A stretch of 64,000 nucleotides of DNA from Acholeplasma hippikon (GCF_900660755.1 NZ_LR215050.1:682001-746000), one strand, 5' to 3'. Shown: positions 9,037-17,497, counted from the first letter of the stretch. The notes: generated by a model from the letters alone, not told the origin. Made by a program: numbers and translations.

Positions 9037-9075
9037 GATGTTAGTAGACACAAAAAACTACTAGCATCTTTTTTT
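9037..9075 (+). terminator. Terminator hairpin within the IS left end
   Basis: GATGTTAGTAG (9037-9047) pairs with CTACTAGCATC (9058-9068), eleven pairs with one G-U, loop of ten bases, followed by seven Ts. The first arm lies in the terminal inverted repeat. It would stop transcripts entering from the HAD gene before they reach the transposase. The same structure is kept in copy 2 at 50930-50968. Confidence 0.75.
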
Positions 9076-9105
9076 GTATAATTTATTTATCAGGAGGAAC
9101 AATTA

Positions 9106-9489
9106 ATGGGAAGACCTAAAGGTGTTAAGAATAAAACTGAATCACGTTACTGGAGTAAAGAAGCAAAATATGAATATGTTAAGCTGGTTCTATCGGGTGA
9201 ATATAGTGCCATAGAACTAGGAAGAAAAAATAATGTATCTTATGGAATGATATCAAACTGGATTAGAAAATATAATGAAGGTGGAATAGAGGCATTAGAG
9301 AATAAAAGAAAACCAGGAAATCCACTAACTAAATTCAGTCGTAAGAAAAAACTCTCAGAATTAGAACAACTTCAATATGAAAATATGAAATTAAGAATAG
9401 AGAATGAACGTTTAAAAAAAGGATACACAACCGAGGAGGTGATGGAAATAAAATTAAAAAGACAATCCAAAGTGAATACGAAATCATAG
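9106..9489 (+). CDS. IS3-family transposase OrfA
   Basis: 127 residues. An N-terminal helix-turn-helix (about residues 13-60) binds the IS ends, followed by a leucine-zipper-like coiled coil (ELEQLQYENMKLRIENERLK, about 85-105), the usual OrfA layout. SD GGAGG stands ahead of the ATG. Near its end the DNA holds GAGGAGGT (9433-9440) about 12 bases before an A-rich stretch (9451-9460), the distance at which an internal SD stimulates -1 frameshifting. The OrfB frame is -1 and open well upstream of its ATG, so an OrfAB fusion is likely. Confidence 0.92.
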   Translation: MGRPKGVKNKTESRYWSKEAKYEYVKLVLSGEYSAIELGRKNNVSYGMISNWIRKYNEGGIEALENKRKPGNPLTKFSRKKKLSELEQLQYENMKLRIENERLKKGYTTEEVMEIKLKRQSKVNTKS

Positions 9490-9506
9490 ATTTATTAAGT
9501 AAAGAA

Positions 9507-10343
9507 ATGAATATTGAAAGCTTATGTCTATATATGAGTGTATCGCGTTCTGGATATTATAAATGGGTAAAAAGAAAAGGTATCATAAACAGATACCAAG
9601 CAAATAGATTATGGTTAATAGAAGAAATTAAAGAAACTTATGTTAAACATAAGATATGGGGATATAAACATAGAGCATCGTATATTAGAAATAAAACAAA
9701 TCGATACTTTTCAGATCTTTTATGTCATAAGTGTTGTAAGTTATTAGGTATTCGTTCAAAAGCAAGAATAAAGCGACACAAGGCTGGAAAAGAACATGAG
9801 ATTTATCCAAATTTACTACATGACTTTGATGCAAGTCGTCCATTTGAGAAAGTATGTACAGATACAACAATACTCACTCATAAAAGTGGTAAATATGACT
9901 GGAATCTATATATTGATTTATTCGATAATACAATTATAGCCTACGATATAAGACGCAGTAATTATGGTTTAAGTCCAATAAATCATTATAATGCTGCAAA
10001 AAACTTTATAGATGAAAAAGAAAAAAGAGGATATATGAACCTTGACACGATTGTGCACTCTGATCAAGGAGCAATATATACCTCAAGAGGCTTCAACTCT
10101 TTATTTAATCATACCATAAAAAGATCAATGTCGAGAATAGCAACCCCTACAGATAATCCAATTGTTGAATCACTTAATGGTTGGATTAAAGACGAACTTA
10201 AATATGAGTATGATTTTTATCATAGTGATAAACCATTAGAAATTATTAAAAAGTATGTAGCATATTTTAATAATGAAAGACTCGCATACTCATTAAAATA
10301 TAAAACCCCAATACAGTATAGAACTGAATTAGGGTTTAGATAA
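9507..10343 (+). CDS. IS3-family transposase OrfB (DDE catalytic domain)
   Basis: 278 residues from the first ATG, but the frame is open upstream over the OrfA end, so the real product is probably an OrfAB fusion made by -1 frameshift. The catalytic triad is visible: D in CTDTTIL, D in HSDQGAIYTS, and E in ESLNGWIK with the lysine seven residues on. All catalytic residues and the length are normal for the IS150-type rve domain. No canonical slippery heptamer is shared by the two copies, so the exact slip point is open; reinitiation at the ATG 17 bases after the OrfA stop is the alternative. Confidence 0.93.
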   Translation: MNIESLCLYMSVSRSGYYKWVKRKGIINRYQANRLWLIEEIKETYVKHKIWGYKHRASYIRNKTNRYFSDLLCHKCCKLLGIRSKARIKRHKAGKEHEIYPNLLHDFDASRPFEKVCTDTTILTHKSGKYDWNLYIDLFDNTIIAYDIRRSNYGLSPINHYNAAKNFIDEKEKRGYMNLDTIVHSDQGAIYTSRGFNSLFNHTIKRSMSRIATPTDNPIVESLNGWIKDELKYEYDFYHSDKPLEIIKKYVAYFNNERLAYSLKYKTPIQYRTELGFR

Positions 10344-10363
10344 TTTTTTATGTCTACAAAGTA

Positions 10364-10375
10364 TTGACTACTTCA
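10364..10375 (+). promoter_or_regulatory. Outward-facing -35 element at the IS right end
   Basis: TTGACT (10364-10369) lies six bases from the right end, pointing out. In a circular intermediate with a 3-base spacer it would sit 17 bases from TAAGAT (9034-9039) of the left end, forming a junction promoter as known for IS911 and IS2. Inferred from spacing. Confidence 0.45.
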
Positions 10376-10395
10376 TAATTGCTCTTTTTATTTTT
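10376..10395 (+). terminator. Right half of the split HAD terminator, with right TAATTG duplication
   Basis: TAATTG (10376-10381) is the right target duplication; GCTCTTTT (10381-10388) followed by TATTTTTTT is the second arm and U tract of the hairpin whose first arm is at 9011-9018. Confidence 0.8.
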
Positions 10396-10424
10396 TTAAA
10401 AAAGAAAAGGCCCTTTGGCCTTTA
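10396..10424 (-). terminator. Intrinsic terminator after recX
   Basis: Minus strand AAAGGCC/GGCCTTT with a four-base loop, then TCTTTTTT. Confidence 0.75.
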
Positions 10425-10994
10425 ATCTAATATATTCATTCTGCTTCTAACTTTTTCTTCATTAAAACCTTTAGAAATTAAATAACGATATAACTTTTCT
10501 TGTTTCTTTTGGTAACTTTGTTCTTTACTATATTTTTTTAATCCAATCGCAAACTCTTTATCTAGTGCTTTTGATTCATCATAACTTGATAAAGCATTTT
10601 CAATTAAATCACTATCAAAGTCATAGTAATGTAATTTTTCTTGTAGTTTTAAATAACTATACCCTTTACGTTTTAGACTATTAATCATTTGGTAATCATT
10701 AATTAAATGATCTTTTTTTAAGCGTTTGATGAATTCATAGGTATTGTCCATACCTTGTTCATTTAAGTACTTAATCATTTGATTTTCTGATTTACCATAA
10801 GATGCATAACGTACAGCCTTATCATAAAGTTTGTTTAATTCCATTTCTTTTTCAAAGATTGATATATCACTAATTTCTTTATTTGGGACTAAACGATACT
10901 TTACAACTGTATCTTCATCTACAATTAATTTGAAAAAATTATCAAAAGTAATTTGATAGTTCTTCTTTAGTTTTTTAATTTCTATTATTTTCAT
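10422..10994 (-). CDS. recX: Regulatory protein RecX
   Basis: 190 residues, length typical of Firmicute RecX. The three-helix repeats are recognisable, with the RecX-like pattern AVRYASYGKSENQMIKYL near residue 60-78 and LKRKGYSYLKLQEKL near 108-122. RecX binds RecA filaments and damps recombinase activity. ATG overlaps the TGA stop of the YitT gene (ATGA), so translation is coupled. It is last in the secA-prfB-yitT-recX run and is followed by a terminator. No recA is in the window. Confidence 0.85.
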   Translation of the reverse strand: MKIIEIKKLKKNYQITFDNFFKLIVDEDTVVKYRLVPNKEISDISIFEKEMELNKLYDKAVRYASYGKSENQMIKYLNEQGMDNTYEFIKRLKKDHLINDYQMINSLKRKGYSYLKLQEKLHYYDFDSDLIENALSSYDESKALDKEFAIGLKKYSKEQSYQKKQEKLYRYLISKGFNEEKVRSRMNILD

Positions 10995-11860
10995 GAAATT
11001 TCATCTCTATGGAATCCAAGTCCTAGCACTTCTTTTGTGTTTAAAATCAGTGTGAAAGCACCTGGGTCTACATCTAAAATAATATCTTTTAATTCGTATA
11101 GCTCTTGGCGTGTAACTGTTGTAATAACCATTTCTTTTTCTTTATTTGAATATCCACCAGTTACTTTAGCACGTGTAATACCTCGGTCAATATCTTTAAA
11201 GATACGATCCTTTATTTCTTCTGCAAAATCGGTAATTATTAAAATTGCAAATGCACTTCTTCCAATAACTGAAATCTTTTCAATCATCAGGGTCATCATT
11301 AACATCGATAGGATTGCAAATAATCCACTTTGTAGATTAAGTGCCATACCTAATAAAATAATGAGTCCATCTGTGAAATACATAGTGACTGTAAATGGAA
11401 GTCGTAAGTATTTATGAATTAATTTTTGATAAACATCCATACCACCAGTTGTTGCACCTGTACGTAATACAATGGCTAATCCCAATCCAACTAAAACACC
11501 ACCAGCGATTGCCCCAACTAAAAGTTGGTAATGTGTATCGATTTGATTCATGACGAGTAAGTCAGGAATTTCAAGTAACTCCATGGCTGAAACGATGATT
11601 GGTCCTAAAATTGTTGCGTAAGCTGTTTTCATAAAGAAATCCTTACCCAAGAAGATTAATCCAATGATTAAAGATAGGACGTTTAAAATTAAATAAGCTG
11701 TCCCTACAGTTAAAGGTATGAAAGATTCGATGAGTAAAACAACCCCCATCATCCCACCAATAATTAAATTGAGTGGTTGTAAGAAGAAATAAAAACCAAG
11801 ATTAATAATCAGTACACCCAGTGTGATTAACATGTAGGCTACTAGCTTTTTCTTATTCAT
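10991..11860 (-). CDS. YitT-family membrane protein (DUF161/DUF2179)
   Basis: 289 residues. Five or six transmembrane helices in the first ~200 residues (for example MLITLGVLIINLGFYFFL near 10-27, AIAGGVLVGLGLAIVL near 118-133) with the family's GATTGGMD motif, then a soluble C-terminal DUF2179 domain (about 205-285) holding VTGGYSNKEKEMV and TRQELYELK. Function in bacteria is not established; it is a widespread Firmicute family. The end, TGA, overlaps recX by four bases, and the start overlaps prfB by eight bases. RBS AAAGGAAAG precedes the ATG. Confidence 0.9.
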   Translation of the reverse strand: MNKKKLVAYMLITLGVLIINLGFYFFLQPLNLIIGGMMGVVLLIESFIPLTVGTAYLILNVLSLIIGLIFLGKDFFMKTAYATILGPIIVSAMELLEIPDLLVMNQIDTHYQLLVGAIAGGVLVGLGLAIVLRTGATTGGMDVYQKLIHKYLRLPFTVTMYFTDGLIILLGMALNLQSGLFAILSMLMMTLMIEKISVIGRSAFAILIITDFAEEIKDRIFKDIDRGITRAKVTGGYSNKEKEMVITTVTRQELYELKDIILDVDPGAFTLILNTKEVLGLGFHRDEIS

Positions 11861-12950
11861 AACTCTTTCCTTTTAAATATGCATTAATAAAGCCATCGAT
11901 ATCTCCATCCATGACAGATTGGATATTACCTACTTCGTAGTTTGTACGATGGTCTTTGACAAGTTGATATGGTTGGAAGACATATGATCTAATTTGATTA
12001 CCCCAACCAATATCTGATTTTTCACCTTTTAAGGCATTAATTTCATTTTGTTTTGCTTCTAATTCTCTTTGCATTAACTTAGATTTTAAGATATTCATCG
12101 CAGCTTCTCTATTTTTTAATTGGCTGCGTTCGTTTTGCATACTAATCACAATACCTGTAGGTATATGCGTTAAACGAACCGCTGAATAAGTTGTATTAAC
12201 TGATTGTCCACCCGCTCCACTTGATTGGAAGGTATCAATTCTTAAATCTTCGTCTTTAATTTCAATTTCTACATCATCACTGAACTCTGGTGCCACATCG
12301 CATGAAACAAACGATGTATGGCGACGCTTATTCGAGTCGAATGGAGAAATACGGACCAAACGATGTACCCCACGTTCTGCTTTTAAATATCCATATGCAT
12401 ATGGACCGCTGATGCGCATGGTTACAGATTTAACCCCAGCTTCTTCACCTGGAAGATAATCTAGAATTTCCACTTTAAATCCTCTTAATTGAGCATAACG
12501 TTGATACATTCTCATGAGCATGCTACACCAGTCCATAGACTCTGTACCACCTGCTCCTGGATGTAATTCTAAGATTGCATTATTTTCATCATAAGGTTCA
12601 TTTAGTAGAATTTCTACTTCAAAATCTCCTAATTTATGCGTTAAATCTTTAATTTCCGCTTCTAAAATTTCCCAAGTTTCCGTACCTTCTTCAGCTTCTA
12701 AAAACCATACTTTAATGTCTTTAAATTGATTTTTTAAACTTTGATAAGTTTGTTTTTTTGCTGTTAATTGGTTAGCTTCTTGAGTTAATTTTTTCGCTTT
12801 TTTTGTGTCATTCCAAAAGTTTGGATTCGCCATTTCTTCACCTAACACATGAAGACGCTCATTTAGAGCGTCAAAGTTAAGTGCTTTTTCTAAGTCATTA
12901 AGGCTAGTCTCAAAGCTTTCAATTGTTCTATTTACTTCATATCTTTCCAT
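11853..12950 (-). CDS. prfB: Peptide chain release factor 2
   Basis: 365 residues. The RF2 tripeptide SPF (RISPFDSNKRR, near residue 202) that reads UGA and UAA, and the catalytic GGQ (GAGGQSVNT, near 246) that triggers peptidyl-tRNA hydrolysis, are both present. RF2 marks a genome where UGA is stop. The frame is continuous from MERYEVNRTIES through the region where most bacteria have a +1 programmed frameshift at a UGA about codon 25, so the usual autoregulation is absent. It starts two bases after the secA stop; secA-prfB is a conserved order. Confidence 0.97.
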   Translation of the reverse strand: MERYEVNRTIESFETSLNDLEKALNFDALNERLHVLGEEMANPNFWNDTKKAKKLTQEANQLTAKKQTYQSLKNQFKDIKVWFLEAEEGTETWEILEAEIKDLTHKLGDFEVEILLNEPYDENNAILELHPGAGGTESMDWCSMLMRMYQRYAQLRGFKVEILDYLPGEEAGVKSVTMRISGPYAYGYLKAERGVHRLVRISPFDSNKRRHTSFVSCDVAPEFSDDVEIEIKDEDLRIDTFQSSGAGGQSVNTTYSAVRLTHIPTGIVISMQNERSQLKNREAAMNILKSKLMQRELEAKQNEINALKGEKSDIGWGNQIRSYVFQPYQLVKDHRTNYEVGNIQSVMDGDIDGFINAYLKGKSYE

Positions 12951-12952
12951 GT

Positions 12953-15418
12953 TTATCTATTCCAAGGTAATTGATTACTATGTACCTTTATCTTCTTTGG
13001 TTTATCTTTTTTATTAGGATCTTGTCCTTGATTTGTAGCAGTATTCTTCACAACTGCTTCACGTTGAACGTTTACTTGAATTCTACCTAAACAAGCATAT
13101 CTTGCAACGTCTTTTGAAATACCATATAACATTTCATCAAAGATGCGTTTACCTTCTCTTTGATAAATAATTAATGGATTTTGTTGACCATATGATTGTA
13201 ATCTTACGCCTTGACGTAATTCTTGCATTGTATCGATATGGCGCATCCAATAAGTATCAATCACACGTAACATGATTACCTTTAAGAATTCATTGTAAAT
13301 TTCAATCGGAACTTGCGTTTTCTTTTCTTGAAGTAATTTAATACCTACTTCTTTTAAGTATTCAACAACTTCTTTTTCATCAAACTTTTCTAATGTTTCT
13401 TTATCTAGTGTTCCTTTAGGGAATAAGAAACTTTCGAAGTGCGTAATGATGCCATCATCATCAATGTCAAATTTATTTTTACCAACTGGTGTAATGTAAT
13501 CATCAACTTCAGATTCAACAACATCTTTAATAAATTGAATCACTGATGATTCAACTGACTCATCTTTTAAAACTGCTGTTCTTTGGTCATAAATAATTTC
13601 TCTTTGTAGACGTAAAACATCATCATATTTTAAAACATTTTTTCTAATTTCAGAGTTATTACCTTCACTACGTTTTTGAGCACCTGTAATAATATTTGAA
13701 ATCATCTTGAATTGGATTGGTTCCCCAGTTCCTTGAAGTTTCTTAAAACGTTCAAAGACAGTCTTAAAGGTTTCACCACCACGGCGAACTAATAATTCAT
13801 CATCAGCTGATAAGTAGAATCTTGAGAAACCAGGATCCCCTTGACGTCCAGCACGTCCTCTTAACTGATTATCAATACGACGTGAATCGTGCTTTTCAGA
13901 ACCTAAGACAGCTAAACCACCTAATTCTTTTACACCTTCACCTAATTTAATATCAGTACCACGACCAGCCATATTGGTTGCAATTGTTACCGCACCTTTT
14001 TGACCAGCTTTCGCAATAATTTCAGCTTCTCTTTCATGGTTTTTCGCATTTAACACTTCGTGTCTAATACGACGTTTAGTTAACATCATTGATAAATGTT
14101 CTGAAGTTTCAACCGCAATTGTACCAATTAAGATTGGTTGTCCTAATTGATGGCGTCTTTCAACTTCACTTACTAATGCTTCATATTTTTCTTCTGCAGT
14201 TACAAAGAAATAATCTGGTGCATCTTCTCTAATGACTGGTTTATTTGTAGGAATTTCGATAACTTGCATGTTATAAATATCGATAAATTCTTCTTCTTCA
14301 GTTTTTGCAGTACCCGTCATACCTGAAAGTTTTTTATACATTCTAAAGAAGTTTTGGTATGTAATTGTAGCAACTGTAACAGTTTCTTTTTTAACTTCTA
14401 CGCCTTCTTTAGCTTCAAGTGCTTGATGTAAGCCTTCAGAGAATTGACGACCCTTTAAAATACGTCCTGTAAATTGGTCAATAATTAATACTTCTCCGTC
14501 TTGAACCATGTACTCTTTATCTTTAAACATTGTAAAGTTTGCTTTTAATGCATTGTTAATGTGGTGTAATAAAGAAACGTGTTTTAGATCGTATAAGTTA
14601 TCGATTGAGAACATTGTTTCAGCTTTTGTAATACCTGATGGAGACAATTCTACTGTGTTTGCTTCAACATCTAATTCATAATCTTCATCTGCTAAAGATT
14701 TAACAAATCTATCTGCTTGTTGATATAGATTTTGAGTTGCTTTTGCAGGACCAGAAATAATTAATGGCGTTCTTGCTTCATCAATTAAAATTGAGTCGAC
14801 TTCATCGATAATTGCGTATGGATAGCCACGTTGTGCAACCATATCTTGATGGTATAAAACCATGTGGTCTCTTAGGTAGTCAAAACCTAATTCCGCATTT
14901 GTTGAATACATAACGTCGCAAGCATAAGCTTCTTTTTTCTGTGGTCTATCGTAGTCTCTTAAGTTTAAACCAACAGTTAGGCCAAGATATCTAAATAAAT
15001 TACCAATTTCACCTTCAGCTTCACGTTTTGCTAAATATTCATTTACTGTAACAATATGAACGCCTTCTCCATTAAGCGCGTTTAAATAAGCAGGCATAAC
15101 AGATGTTAAAGTTTTACCTTCCCCTGTACGCATCTCTGCAATATTACCCTCATGGATAGCAATCCCACCAATAACTTGCACATAGTATGGAGTCATACCA
15201 GTTATACGAGTAGATGCTTCTCTAACAGTAGCGAATGCTTCTGGTAAAATTTGATCTATCGTTTCACCATTTTTTAATCTTTCTTTTAAAATAACTGTCT
15301 GATTTATTAATTCTTCCTCAGTCATTTTTTTGTAGACATCTTCTAATGCCATTACTTTATCAGCTACTTTTTTGTAACGTTTTAAAGCCTTTTTTGTGGA
15401 ATCAAACATTCCAAACAT
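12953..15418 (-). CDS. secA: Preprotein translocase ATPase SecA
   Basis: 821 residues. Motor of the Sec pathway, pushing preproteins through SecYEG. Walker A in MRTGEGKTL (about 97-105), DEVDSILIDEAR Walker B region near 209-220, the helicase motif GRAGRQGDPG, and the helical scaffold and wing domains are all in order. The C terminus ends HSNQLPWNR and lacks the zinc-binding SecB-docking tail, as in organisms without SecB. It leads the secA-prfB-yitT-recX run, 25 bases after the Nudix gene, with no clear terminator between them. Confidence 0.98.
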   Translation of the reverse strand: MFGMFDSTKKALKRYKKVADKVMALEDVYKKMTEEELINQTVILKERLKNGETIDQILPEAFATVREASTRITGMTPYYVQVIGGIAIHEGNIAEMRTGEGKTLTSVMPAYLNALNGEGVHIVTVNEYLAKREAEGEIGNLFRYLGLTVGLNLRDYDRPQKKEAYACDVMYSTNAELGFDYLRDHMVLYHQDMVAQRGYPYAIIDEVDSILIDEARTPLIISGPAKATQNLYQQADRFVKSLADEDYELDVEANTVELSPSGITKAETMFSIDNLYDLKHVSLLHHINNALKANFTMFKDKEYMVQDGEVLIIDQFTGRILKGRQFSEGLHQALEAKEGVEVKKETVTVATITYQNFFRMYKKLSGMTGTAKTEEEEFIDIYNMQVIEIPTNKPVIREDAPDYFFVTAEEKYEALVSEVERRHQLGQPILIGTIAVETSEHLSMMLTKRRIRHEVLNAKNHEREAEIIAKAGQKGAVTIATNMAGRGTDIKLGEGVKELGGLAVLGSEKHDSRRIDNQLRGRAGRQGDPGFSRFYLSADDELLVRRGGETFKTVFERFKKLQGTGEPIQFKMISNIITGAQKRSEGNNSEIRKNVLKYDDVLRLQREIIYDQRTAVLKDESVESSVIQFIKDVVESEVDDYITPVGKNKFDIDDDGIITHFESFLFPKGTLDKETLEKFDEKEVVEYLKEVGIKLLQEKKTQVPIEIYNEFLKVIMLRVIDTYWMRHIDTMQELRQGVRLQSYGQQNPLIIYQREGKRIFDEMLYGISKDVARYACLGRIQVNVQREAVVKNTATNQGQDPNKKDKPKKIKVHSNQLPWNR

Positions 15419-15443
15419 AACTTCACATCCTCTTATCTATAAT

Positions 15444-15899
15444 CTATTTGCCTAGGCTCTTCATAAAATCTTTCAATATGATTTTATTATGGTGCATTAA
15501 ATCATCCCAAGGGATTTCATCAAATGAAAACCATTGTAATGTTTTTACCTCATTTTTTTGTGGTTTCAAATCACCTTTATATTGGTCTACAACATAAATA
15601 TGATCGATAACATAACAAACATCTCCGTTCGGATAAGTTATTTTGAAATCTTTACCACTATAATTTTTGAAAAAACAATATGATAAAATATCTAAATTCG
15701 TTTCTTCTTTCACTTCTCTTATTAAGGTCTCCTCTAAAGTTTCACCAAGTTCCATTGAACCTCCATGAAGACCCCATTTTAAGTTATCACTTCGCTGCTG
15801 TAATAATATTTTATCGTATTTTACGATAATTGCAGCACTTGCTGGCATAAATATGGGTGCATGATTTACGAATTTTCTTATATCACTGATATAACTCAT
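15444..15899 (-). CDS. Nudix hydrolase
   Basis: 151 residues. The Nudix box is clear: GGSMELGETLEETLIREV followed by KEETNL (about residues 45-68), with N in place of the last conserved G. Such enzymes cleave nucleoside diphosphates linked to another moiety; the substrate is unknown. The pattern before the box (DNLKWGLHGG) resembles the ADP-ribose/8-oxo-dGTP group. The start overlaps the stop of the DUF3137 gene by four bases, so it is co-translated with it. Confidence 0.9.
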   Translation of the reverse strand: MSYISDIRKFVNHAPIFMPASAAIIVKYDKILLQQRSDNLKWGLHGGSMELGETLEETLIREVKEETNLDILSYCFFKNYSGKDFKITYPNGDVCYVIDHIYVVDQYKGDLKPQKNEVKTLQWFSFDEIPWDDLMHHNKIILKDFMKSLGK

Positions 15900-16816
15900 T
15901 CATGAATCTCCATAAATTTAGAACCATCAAGGTCAAATGCATGAATCATTTCTTGCATAATTAAAATATCCACTAAATAATAATCCAGTGATTGTCCTGT
16001 TAAAGGAACTTTAATATTTGGTTCAAGTGTATTTTTGTTATCATTGATTGCAACATATAGTCTATTTCCTTGGAATAATAATGCAATTGTTCCTTTAAAT
16101 AATCTTTCAATACGTTGAATTTCTTCTAACATTACAGGTGTAATGATATAAAATGCATGTTGATCATCACCTGTTAAAACACTGAACTTTTTATTAAATG
16201 CGATACTTTCTGTCTCAATCTTTTTTAAACCAAAATTATTAAAACTTATGTTTAATAAACCTTTTTCTGAAATTCTTAAATCATGTTTAAAGATACGTTT
16301 AAATTCAAACATAAAGAATCTTCCTTTAAAGAAAGTTTCATAAGTTACATAAGTATTTCCCTTGCTGTCACGCCTAACATGGCGGTCTTCTAAATGGAAC
16401 TCTGAAACCTGGAATTTAACACCATTTTTTTCACCAGAGATAAAATCTTCTCCTCTCCAGCGATCAGGTTTTCTTGTTAAACCCGTTTTCAAGAAAACAT
16501 CTAAAGGAATATGGCCTTTTGGCTCATATGTTACGTTATCATAGTTAGCCTTCAATAATGATGTAATTAAATTACTCTTAAACATTTGATTGAATTGTGC
16601 AATATGCTTATATCCAATAGAGGCAACAATTGCTCCGATGATAATTAAGACAAAGCCAATGACCATAAAGAGCGCTCCAGTATCTGGAAAAGCAATTCCT
16701 AGTAAAAAGCCAATTGCACCAATCACAAAGAAAGGTATTGCTCGTTTATTATATTTTTTTTGTTCTGCTAAAATGACTAATCTTTGTGCTTCTAATTCTC
16801 TTAACTTTTCTTCCAT
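15896..16816 (-). CDS. DUF3137-family membrane protein
   Basis: 306 residues. An N-terminal coiled helix (EEKLRELEAQRLVILAEQK) is followed by two close transmembrane helices (about 26-45 and 48-68), then a soluble domain with the DUF3137 pattern (FLKTGLTRKPDRWRGEDFIS near 108-127, and the galanin-like FKGRFFMFEF near 162-171). The family usually occurs beside lemA, as here (lemA is directly upstream). Its biochemical role is unknown; a link to membrane stress is often suggested. Overlaps the Nudix gene by four bases. Confidence 0.88.
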   Translation of the reverse strand: MEEKLRELEAQRLVILAEQKKYNKRAIPFFVIGAIGFLLGIAFPDTGALFMVIGFVLIIIGAIVASIGYKHIAQFNQMFKSNLITSLLKANYDNVTYEPKGHIPLDVFLKTGLTRKPDRWRGEDFISGEKNGVKFQVSEFHLEDRHVRRDSKGNTYVTYETFFKGRFFMFEFKRIFKHDLRISEKGLLNISFNNFGLKKIETESIAFNKKFSVLTGDDQHAFYIITPVMLEEIQRIERLFKGTIALLFQGNRLYVAINDNKNTLEPNIKVPLTGQSLDYYLVDILIMQEMIHAFDLDGSKFMEIHE

Positions 16817-16835
16817 ATACCCTACCTCTTTTTAG

Positions 16836-16872
16836 CAAAAAAGCAGAAACTATTTTAAGCCGTTTCTGCTAT
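16836..16872 (-). terminator. Hairpin terminator or attenuator between lemA and the DUF3137 gene
   Basis: Minus strand AGCAGAAAC/GTTTCTGCT, loop about 13 bases, then TTTTTTGC. Probably reduces read-through from lemA. Confidence 0.7.
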
Positions 16873-16889
16873 TTAATGATTCAACTGAA

Positions 16890-17456
16890 TCAAAAATTGA
16901 AATCTACGTCTTGACGTTTAACTGCTTCTGCTTCAAAGAAATCACGTTTTGTGAAGTTCTTCCAACCAGCAACTAAGCTAGATGGGAACACAACTAATTT
17001 TTGATTGTAAATTGAAACGTTTGAGTTATAAACACGACGCGCTGCTTGAAGATTTTCTTCAACTTCTACAGTTGCACTTTGTAACTTAGCAAAGTTTGCT
17101 GAAGCTTTTAAATCAGGGTATTGTTCAACCACAACATTTAATTGTGATAAACCTTGAGATAATTGATTAGCGAAATCTTGTTTTTCTGAAATAGATGCAT
17201 TTCTTGCAGGTTGTCTCATTTCGATAACCTTAGCTAATGTTTCAGATTCATGTTTCATATAACCTTTAGTAGCTGAAACCATTTTTGTTAATAAATCATA
17301 GCGTTTAGTTAATGCGATATCGATAGATGATTCTGATTCATCAATTTTAACAATCATTGTTCTAAATGAGTTTACTGTTGAAATATACCAAGCGATAAAG
17401 ATAATTGCAAAGAAAGCAATAACCCCTAAAATAATCCATAATACTGTTAAATCCAT
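16890..17456 (-). CDS. LemA-family protein
   Basis: 188 residues. One N-terminal transmembrane helix (LWIILGVIAFFAIIFIAWYI, about 6-25), then the extended LemA helical domain, with the typical VKIDESESSIDIALTKRYDL after the membrane and ARRVYNSNVSIYN in the middle. LemA proteins are membrane-anchored with an unknown function. AGGAGG lies just before the ATG. The pair with the downstream DUF3137 gene is a common one. Confidence 0.93.
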   Translation of the reverse strand: MDLTVLWIILGVIAFFAIIFIAWYISTVNSFRTMIVKIDESESSIDIALTKRYDLLTKMVSATKGYMKHESETLAKVIEMRQPARNASISEKQDFANQLSQGLSQLNVVVEQYPDLKASANFAKLQSATVEVEENLQAARRVYNSNVSIYNQKLVVFPSSLVAGWKNFTKRDFFEAEAVKRQDVDFNF

Positions 17457-17497
17457 GTGTATTTCCTCCTTTATGCTTTTTTACTGCAGTTATTATT

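Larger units (their letters stand above)
9026..10375 (+). mobile_element. IS3-family insertion sequence, copy 1 (1,350 bp)
   Basis: Ends begin TGAAATAGTAA (left) and TGAAGTAGTCA (right, inverted), with imperfect inverted repeats sharing GTAGACA and an A run. Two overlapping-type frames, a helix-turn-helix OrfA and a DDE OrfB, define the IS3 family. A second copy of 1,349 bp lies at 49631-50979 in opposite orientation; the OrfB proteins appear roughly nine-tenths identical by eye, and both copies have intact frames, so the element may still be active. It is inserted in the loop of the HAD gene's terminator. Confidence 0.95.

Noticed and set aside
11037-11417. 126-residue plus-strand open frame opposite the YitT gene
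   Set aside because: It is the complement of a clear membrane-protein gene and has no ribosome site or recognisable domain; the same holds for other opposite-strand frames of 60-140 codons.
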